DNA from: Mytilus californianus
Taxonomy: Eukaryota > Mollusca > Bivalvia > Mytilida > Mytilidae
Reading direction: 5' to 3'
Length of the DNA stretch: 64,000 nt
NCBI RefSeq assembly: GCF_021869535.1
Contig: NW_026262712.1
Span: forward strand, 97,724,140 to 97,788,139
Below are positions 59,601 to 64,000 of this stretch, piece by piece. The translations under genes and the position numbers were made by a program. Positions within the stretch are counted from its first letter, which is position 1; each line of letters opens with the position of its first letter. The notes under the pieces were generated by a model, which saw nothing but the letters and a program-made list of their open reading frames with translations, was not told the DNA's origin and made no database searches.

Positions 59601-62600
59601 GAGTCCCTTAGGTACAATTTTGTAAAAGAGACATCTATCCGCTAACCGAGTCCCTGGGGTACAAGTTTGTACAAGCGACTTATAGATGAGTACCACATCT
59701 ATCCGCTAACCGAGTACCTGTGGTACAAGTTTGTAAAAGCGACTTATATATGAGTACCACATCTATCCGCTAACCGAGTACCTGTGGTACAAGTTTGTAA
59801 AAGCGACCTATAGATAAGTGTACTATACACCTGTTTTATCTGTAAAACTTACAATCTCCATATTTTGGTGGCAGAAATCTTGGTTGTGGTGTGATTGCTG
59901 TCCCCCATACTGGATTATGTAAGTTGTTACACGTGCCATCAGCTGTTCTGTATTTTTCTAATGGATTACAAACAATATGTCGTTTGGGACAATACGGTTC
60001 AATAAATTTGTGGAATAATGGAAGGATGTCTGTTGATGTTGCTGGTCGCTTAAATCTACAAAAAAAACCTCTTTTTTTTCAAATCATCACTGTCGTCATT
60101 ATAAATTTAGCTCACTTGCAATATCTGTAAATATATCGCACGGATTTATAATATATTTGTTGCTTAACTTATTGGTCGTTCATGAAAATATATACTTAGG
60201 AAAGAAAGCATATGCCTGTTTTTATGCCCCACCTACAATAGTAGAGGGGGCATTATGTTTTCTGGTCTGTTCGTCCGTTCGTTCGTCCGTCCGTTCGTTC
60301 GTCCGTCCGTTCGTCCGTCCGTCCGTCTGTCCCGCTTCTGGTTAAAGTTTTTGGTCAAGGTAGTTTTTGATGAAGTTGAAGTCCAATCAACTTGAAAATT
60401 AGTACACATGTTACCTATGATATGATCTTTCTAATTTTAATGCCAATTTAGAGTTTTGACCCAAATTTCACGGTCCACTGAACATAGAAAATGATAATGC
60501 GAGTGGGGCATCGACACATTCTTGTTTTATATATATTCTACCTTTACTTCAATTCCTCTAAATATCGAACGTTTTAAACGAAACATAAATGACTTCATAA
60601 TAAGTTTACATTCTGGCCAACATTAAAAAAGAATTCTTTTTTGTCTCCTTTCGCAAAAATGATGCCATCGATACCACTTCTTTGCATGGACAAATACAAC
60701 AGGAAAGTAACCAACTTTCAATTTTTATACTTTATTTGATTTTTTTAAGTGTTTTAAAATTAGGGAGAAAAAACACCCGATTTGTTGGAATGCTGCTAAA
60801 ATATTTTTGCTATCAATACTGAGAAGTTATCCAAATGTTTGTACATGTATGTAATGTAATAAAAATTGCAATGAAAATGCTCTTACTATGGAATGTATAA
60901 CAGGAAAAGGACACGAATGCCACCACCAATAGTATCGAACCAAAATAGCAATAAATCGAACTTTTAAGAGTTTGCAGCACACATAAGAGCACATCAAAAA
61001 CCTGGTAATTAATTACTTTTGGAGTGTCAAAAATTCGTTGGAAGTACTTGATAAATTGTAGCTTATATTGGTGATTTTGAATCTGTTCAAAGTTTAGATT
61101 TTTCTACCCTATATACCACTTTGCCTCATGCCTTATTAAGAAAAAATTCACACACCTGATTAAATGGGCATTTAAAAGTCGGAATGCGAATATATATGTT
61201 CGAACTCTTTTAGGTCATTTTTTAGTAACAACAAACAAAAGAACTATGTCAATTGGACTTGCTTTGATACTATAACTGCCCTTGAATGTTTACTAGATAA
61301 CATTTTTGTTCGCTATGGAGATTCCGTATATCGTCAGGTTATCGGAATTCCCATGGGAACTAACTGTGCACCACTTTTTGCGGACCTGTTTCTGTATTAT
61401 AATGAGTTACAATTTATGACTAAAATCAGCAAAGACCCATCGAAACAACATCTGATTCAAAAATTTAATAACACTTTTAGATATTTAGATGATATATTGG
61501 CTCTCAATAATGACGACTTCAGTATGTACAATAAAGAGATTTATCCTGCCGAACTGACTTTAAATAAAGCTGATACTAACAATGAACACTGCCCTTTCCT
61601 GGATCTTGATATCTATATCTTTAACGGGGAGCTTAATACCAAAATTTATGATAAAAGAGATGTTTTTTCTTTCCTATTGTTAAGTATCCATTTTTAGATG
61701 GTGACGTTCCCTTGTCACATTCTTATGGTGTTTATATATCTCAACTTGTTCGATTCGCTCGTGTATGTAACAACGTATTTGATTTCAACGAAAGAAATCT
61801 CTGTATTACTGAAAAATTATTACACCAGGGTTTTCGATATCACAAACTAGTCAAAACATTTACTAAATTTTATCATCGGTACAAGGACATCATTCGTAAA
61901 TATAAATCAACATGCAGACATCTTATACGTTCAGGTATTTCACATCCAATATTTTATGGTAATACTCTTAAGCACAAAAATGTCGGCATTCACCTCAAAA
62001 GCTAACCAAACCTTTAAACAGAATTATTCGGAAGGGATATAGTTACGATACTGTTGTCAGGTCATTAAGGATTGCATATTTTGGTATTAATATTGATTCA
62101 CTCATAGGGTCTTTGCATCGGAAATAAACACATTTAATCTAAAACCAGTTATAGGCATGATACGGGTTATGTTCTTCTCATACTAGTATATTTTATGATA
62201 ACCCCTAACGGGAGAGATTGTACCTGATTTTCATATGATGAAGACATAATCTTTCAATCAGTTTAATTGAGGTCTGGAGCTGGCATGTCAGTAACTGCTA
62301 GTAGTCCTTTGTTAATTAATGTATCATTGTCATTTTGCTTAGTTTCTTTTGTTACCTATTCTGACATCGGAATCGGACTTCTTTTTAATTGAGTTTGACT
62401 GTGCGTATCGCTATGTGTTTCTTTATTCTACATTGGCTAGAGGTATAGGGGGAGGGTTGAGATCTCACAAAACATGTTTAACCCCGCCGCATTTTTGCGC
62501 CTGTCCCAAGTCAGGAGCCTCTGGCCTTTGTTAGTCTTGTTTGTTTTTTAATTTTAGTTCCTTTATATGTTTAGTGTGACGTCCATTTTTACTGAACCAG

Positions 62601-63363
62601 TACACAATTTTATTTAGGGGCCAGCTGAGGACCACCTCCGGGTGCGGGATTTTCTCGCTGCGTTGACGACCCATTGGTGGCCTTCGGCTGTTATCTGCTC
62701 TTTGGTCGGGTTGTTGTCTCTTTGACATATTCCCCATTTCCATTCACAATTTTATTAAGACAGTTAGTGATAAGATCCTGTTTGACAGCTACAACTTGTT
62801 TTTAATTAGTAAAACAAATCTGATTAATGCGCTTGCTGATTGTACCCAGAGATATACAAAAAGATAACTGATATCTGAAAATTGTATTGTTCCTCTTTTA
62901 CAATGGTTCTAACTACATTTATGTTTATTGATAATAATATCATTGGAACATAATGGTCGAAAATATCACATTTCCTCCAGTGAGGCTTCTGGCAAGTAAT
63001 TTGGTAATAATTGACAAAAATTTAATAACTTTTTGTAAGAGTAGGAATACATGGATATATTGATTTAAGTCAATGAGACAGCAACCCTAATGTACAAATA
63101 CAAATTTTGTACAAATAACCAAAAACATCTAGATGTCAACATATACCTTATTGCACCTTGTGACTGAATACTTCATGTAGTACTATTTATCTCTCACCTT
63201 TCTTCAATTTTAGAGGTAGCTGTAATTGCAATTTCTGCAGCTTTACCGAATGCACCTTCAATCATCATATCTTCGCTTCTTCTGAGAAAAGTATACATCA
63301 TATTACTTGGCGTGGATTGGTGGGTTTCTTGTCGCATAGCTTGAGGGCTCATTTTCATTTGAT
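44474..63363 (-). CDS. Animal haem peroxidase (peroxidasin/chorion/thyroid peroxidase family), partial, 9 exons
   Basis: Oxidises substrates or halides with hydrogen peroxide, usually secreted; in invertebrates this family serves matrix cross-linking, shell or egg-coat hardening and defence. Exons on the minus strand: 63363-63198, 60055-59853, 58294-58106, 53703-53652, 52504-52404, 50894-50793, 49080-48994, 47413-46696, 44643-44474. All are GT-AG and all phases match, giving 595 codons. Motifs in order: DGTCNNL and WG (N-terminal), GQFIDHD (distal Gln, haem-linked Asp, distal His), TSYLDLSQVYG (calcium loop), AGDHR (catalytic Arg), REHNR, FRMGHTQ (proximal His), DLPALNMQRARDHG (Asn partner), DIDIFPG, GPTFQC, GDRFYYEN, FTPG. 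In the segment aligned with myeloperoxidase R-V-N-E the sequence is R-H-S-D, so the haem-linking Glu is Asp. The 5' exons (signal peptide, propeptide) lie past the right edge. The C-terminal exon (normally with a C-D-N motif) was not found downstream. Confidence 0.9.
45075..46060. mobile_element. Tandem-core element, 167-bp units x5 plus GCC/GTC tract and hairpin (pearl/Helentron-like)
   Basis: Anchor aaagtcaatgaaccatgact-like starts at 45161, 45327, 45495, 45662 and 45829 (period 166-168). Then comes gacgccgccgccgtcgtcgt and a hairpin gtctcgctttt...aagcgagac before aaaaatcagg. Tandem core, trinucleotide microsatellite and terminal hairpin match bivalve 'pearl'-type elements, thought to be non-autonomous Helitron relatives. 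It is in a peroxidase intron. Confidence 0.65.
46062..46185 (+). repeat. Family A repeat with internal 20-bp duplication
   Basis: tatgattgccaatgagac is present twice in tandem at 46077-46110, followed by caactatccaccaaatttca and ggccttcaacaatgagaaa. Confidence 0.75.
46696..47413 (-). CDS. Peroxidase exon: catalytic core with proximal histidine
   Basis: The largest exon (718 nt), acceptor AATTACAG, donor ACAG|GTAATT, phase 1 to 2. Motifs: G-D-H-R (catalytic Arg), followed by H-S-D where most relatives have xNE, then REHNRIA, NPHWGDE, QHIIYNEYLP, VFRMGHTQ (proximal His), DLPALNMQRARDHG and W-R-E-F-C-G-L. It is uninterrupted. Confidence 0.93.
47845..48212. mobile_element. Possible TIR element
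   Basis: taagaatcaggca near 47850 and its inverse tgcctgattctta near 48190 bound about 350 bp in a peroxidase intron. No clear target duplication, so this is tentative. Confidence 0.3.
48994..49080 (-). CDS. Peroxidase exon: link to AGDHR
   Basis: Acceptor TTTGCAG, donor GCAG|GTAATC, phase 1 to 1. It encodes GGLLPDGPP and C-F-R-A, and its last base starts the Gly codon of A-G-D-H-R in the next exon. Confidence 0.85.
49286..49580. repeat. 32-bp tandem repeat, about 9 copies
   Basis: Anchor cgcaacgatcata at 49322, 49354, 49386, 49418, 49450, 49482, 49514 and 49546, exactly 32 bp apart. Two subtypes (acttgtgttatgttgtag and acgtgtgctatgttatag) partly alternate. It is in a peroxidase intron about 200 bp upstream of an exon. 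There are no spacers, so it is not CRISPR. Confidence 0.95.
50608..50668 (-). repeat. SINE 3' tail fragment
   Basis: (TTGA)n followed by ttggtgttttacgcc and attgccactgaagga; in minus orientation it resembles the end and (AATC)n tail of the mollusc SINE at 10613-11030. Confidence 0.45.
50793..50894 (-). CDS. Peroxidase exon: calcium-binding loop
   Basis: Acceptor ATATACAG, donor GGCG|GTGAGT, phase 1 to 1. It contains Q-R-T-S-Y-L-D-L-S-Q-V-Y-G-N, the Ca2+ loop and the VYG motif of animal peroxidases. Confidence 0.9.
52404..52504 (-). CDS. Peroxidase exon: CMEFVRS loop
   Basis: Acceptor ATTTTAG, donor CCAG|GTATAC, phase 2 to 1. It contains P-E-C-F-P-F and C-M-E-F-V-R-S, conserved family motifs with cysteines that usually form disulphides. 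Confidence 0.88.
53652..53703 (-). CDS. Peroxidase micro-exon (52 nt)
   Basis: Acceptor ATTACAG, donor ACAG|GTAAGA, phase 1 to 2. It encodes EGLDQMVCCNGDQPVN with the C-C pair seen in this loop of family members. Neighbouring exons join only if this 52-nt exon is included. Confidence 0.8.
53865..54352. repeat. 21-bp minisatellite, over 20 copies
   Basis: Unit tttatacatattcaggatca with variants; 21 bp equals seven codons, giving spurious open frames on both strands (IHIQDQF-type and LNMYKLI-type). It lies in the 4.4-kb peroxidase intron, about 160 bp upstream of the 52-nt exon. Confidence 0.95.
54353..55425. mobile_element. Tandem-core element, two 502-bp units plus GACG tract and hairpin
   Basis: cttatggggtcaattgacaa at 54395 and 54897 starts two units of about 500 bp with high similarity. 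They are followed by (gac)n gacggacgacggacgcc and a hairpin ccaagtgatgag...ctcacttgg, ending caggtgagctaaaaa. Same plan as 45075-46060 with a different core. Confidence 0.7.
57400..57640 (+). repeat. Family B repeat
   Basis: gttacaccactgtccaaggt, catgtctaaccccaccacat, ccctagtcaggagcccgtag. It matches the tail region of the Penelope-like element at about 62460-62530. Confidence 0.65.
57700..57818 (-). repeat. Family A repeat, minus orientation
   Basis: ttgaaggccatacggttgcc, tataattgcttacatccact, gtggatagttgtc, caatcataccacatctcctt. Confidence 0.75.
58106..58294 (-). CDS. Peroxidase exon: distal haem site
   Basis: Acceptor TTTTCAG, donor ATAG|GTGAGT, phase 1 to 1. It contains LPSPRLIS and T-H-F-G-Q-F-I-D-H-D, which carry the distal Gln, the Asp used for the first haem ester bond and the distal His. 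All three are present. Confidence 0.9.
58325..58740. repeat. Degenerate (CATAA/ACATA)n low-complexity array
   Basis: About 400 bp of cataacataac with frequent ccatgacata variants, immediately upstream of the distal-haem exon. Apparent ORFs (CYVMVMLC-type) are artefacts. Confidence 0.95.
59070..59815. repeat. 64-bp minisatellite with 46-bp short units
   Basis: Anchor ccgctaaccgagtccctggg at 59139, 59203, 59249, 59313, 59523, 59592, 59639, 59703 and 59767 (plus a variant near 59075). Spacings are 64, 46, 64, then a 210-bp break, then 69, 47, 64, 64. It ends about 40 bp from the peroxidase exon at 59853. Confidence 0.93.
59853..60055 (-). CDS. Peroxidase exon: domain entry (DGTCNNL)
   Basis: Acceptor TTTTGTAG, donor GATT|GTAAGT, phase 2 to 1. 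It contains Y-R-T-A-D-G-T-C-N-N-L, N-P-V-W-G-T and R-F-L-P-P-K-Y-G-D, the conserved start of animal haem peroxidase domains. Confidence 0.88.
60218..60530 (+). mobile_element. Common bivalve repeat with GTCC/GTTC tract (pearl-like, single core)
   Basis: tttttatgccccacctacaa and gtagagggggcat (imperfect hairpin), then (cgtccgtt)n at 60269-60330, then cttctggttaaagtttttgg, ttttgatgaagttgaagtcc, and a closing gagtggggcatcgacacatt. It has the same tetranucleotide-tract architecture as 45075-46060 and 54353-55425. Confidence 0.6.
61030..62755 (+). mobile_element. Penelope-like reverse-transcriptase element remnant
   Basis: RT motifs on the plus strand: SLDFSTLYTTLPH (about 61090), VIGIPMGTNCAPLFADLFLY (61336-61398), FRYLDDILALNN (61477; the DD of motif C), EHCPFLDLDIYI, LNTKIYDKRD, then after a frameshift at about 61690 YGVYISQLVRFARVC, LLHQGFRYHKL, FTKFYHRY. 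Stops in the 5' part and the frameshift make it inactive. A conserved non-coding tail follows to about 62755 (gaggaccacctccgggtgcg, ttgttgtctctttgacatat). It lies in a peroxidase intron, antisense to the gene. Assignment to Penelope-like rather than another RT class is from motif style. Confidence 0.7.
63198..63363 (-). CDS. Peroxidase exon (first visible)
   Basis: Acceptor TTGTTCAG, donor GAAAG|GTGAGA, phase 1 to 2. It encodes a Met/Gln-rich then helical segment (RSEDMMIEGAF, AAEIAITATSKIEER) typical of the region just before the catalytic domain of invertebrate peroxidases. The preceding exon is not in the window, or not recognised in the last 640 bases. Confidence 0.75.
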
Positions 63364-63424
63364 CTGAACAAGAAAATTTTCAGAATATCAAAGCAAAGAT
63401 TTAATTTATTGTAGATGATAAAGA

Positions 63425-63830
63425 TTTAGCACTTGATAAACTGTTAAATGTGTAATTATTTTAGTGAAGACATCATCACTACAAGTTTGGTAGATTTTGT
63501 TACATTTAGCATTTGATGAACTGTTAAATGTGTAATTATTTTAGTGAAGACATCATCACTACAAGTTTGGTAGATTTTGTTACATTTAGCACTTGATGAA
63601 CTGTTAAATGTGTAATTATTTTAGTGAAGACATCATCACTACAAGTTTGGTAGATTTTGTTACATTTAGCACTTGATGAACTGTTAAATGTGTAATTATT
63701 TTAGTGAAGACATCATCACTACAAGTTTGGTAGATTTTGTTACATTTAGCACTTGATGAACTGTTAAATGTGTAATTATTTTAGTGAAGACATCATCACT
63801 ACAAGTTTGGTAGATTTTGTTACATTTAAA
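63425..63830. repeat. 80-bp tandem repeat, 5 nearly identical copies
   Basis: Anchor ctgttaaatgtgtaattatt at 63441, 63521, 63601, 63681 and 63761, exactly 80 bp apart with almost no differences, so very recent. It starts about 60 bp upstream of the first visible peroxidase exon. Confidence 0.97.
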
Positions 63831-64000
63831 ACAAAATGAAAGAGAAGGACATTCCAAATAGAAACAAAATTATATTGGAAGAAGAAATATACTGGTCTTT
63901 AAGTAAAACTTAATTCATCTTGGATCCCAATGTTCTCTTACAAAATGCAGTTTTGTATCTAAATTGTCTTTAAACAGCAATGTTCAGTTATTAATAAAAT

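Overview
The window is AT-rich, intron-containing animal DNA, most likely from a bivalve mollusc and probably a mussel (Mytilidae). The evidence is GT-AG introns of 0.1-4.4 kb, two large spliced genes, many minisatellites, and a dense set of dispersed repeats. One repeat family (core 'gattgccaatgagacaac') occurs about 11 times; I associate it with mussel genomes from memory. There are no bacterial-style operons.

Layout. 0-12.9 kb is transposon-rich. It holds a broken PIF/Harbinger (HARBI1-like) transposase (1-1860), a decayed Penelope-like reverse transcriptase (3.1-5.6 kb), an IgGFc-binding-protein-like exon broken by one in-frame TGA (6409-7634), a 5'-truncated Penelope GIY-YIG fragment with a hammerhead-like motif (9.2-10.2 kb, minus strand), a SINE with clean target-site duplications (10613-11030), and foldback elements. 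12.9-20.7 kb has no genes I can support, but carries a 0.7 kb foldback and a 901-bp hAT-type non-autonomous element with an 8-bp duplication.

20.7-29.3 kb, minus strand, is a complete spliced gene. Seven phase-compatible coding exons predict a 528-residue type I membrane receptor with a signal peptide, a small cysteine-rich ectodomain, a Thr-rich stalk, one transmembrane helix and a tail with five YxxV/YxxL motifs. The last two match the ITIM consensus. It looks like an inhibitory immune-type receptor and is the most interesting object here.

29.3-44.4 kb is mostly repeats: a SINE fragment, three TA-flanked terminal-inverted-repeat elements, an LTR-like end with a primer-binding-site motif and a tRNA-like stretch, three copies of a MITE family with 5-bp duplications, a 51/58-bp minisatellite, a 2.6-kb array of about 45-bp units, and a hammerhead-ribozyme remnant whose closing helix survives while its core has decayed.

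44.4 kb to the right edge, minus strand, is an animal haem peroxidase gene (peroxidasin/chorion/thyroid-peroxidase family). Nine exons join in frame into 595 codons covering most of the catalytic domain. The 5' end lies beyond the right edge and the last exon is not found. Its introns hold several minisatellites, two elements of a common 'tandem core plus GACG-type microsatellite plus hairpin' design, and a Penelope-like remnant (61.0-62.75 kb). The receptor and the peroxidase are both plausible innate-defence genes, but nothing in the sequence shows that they act together.
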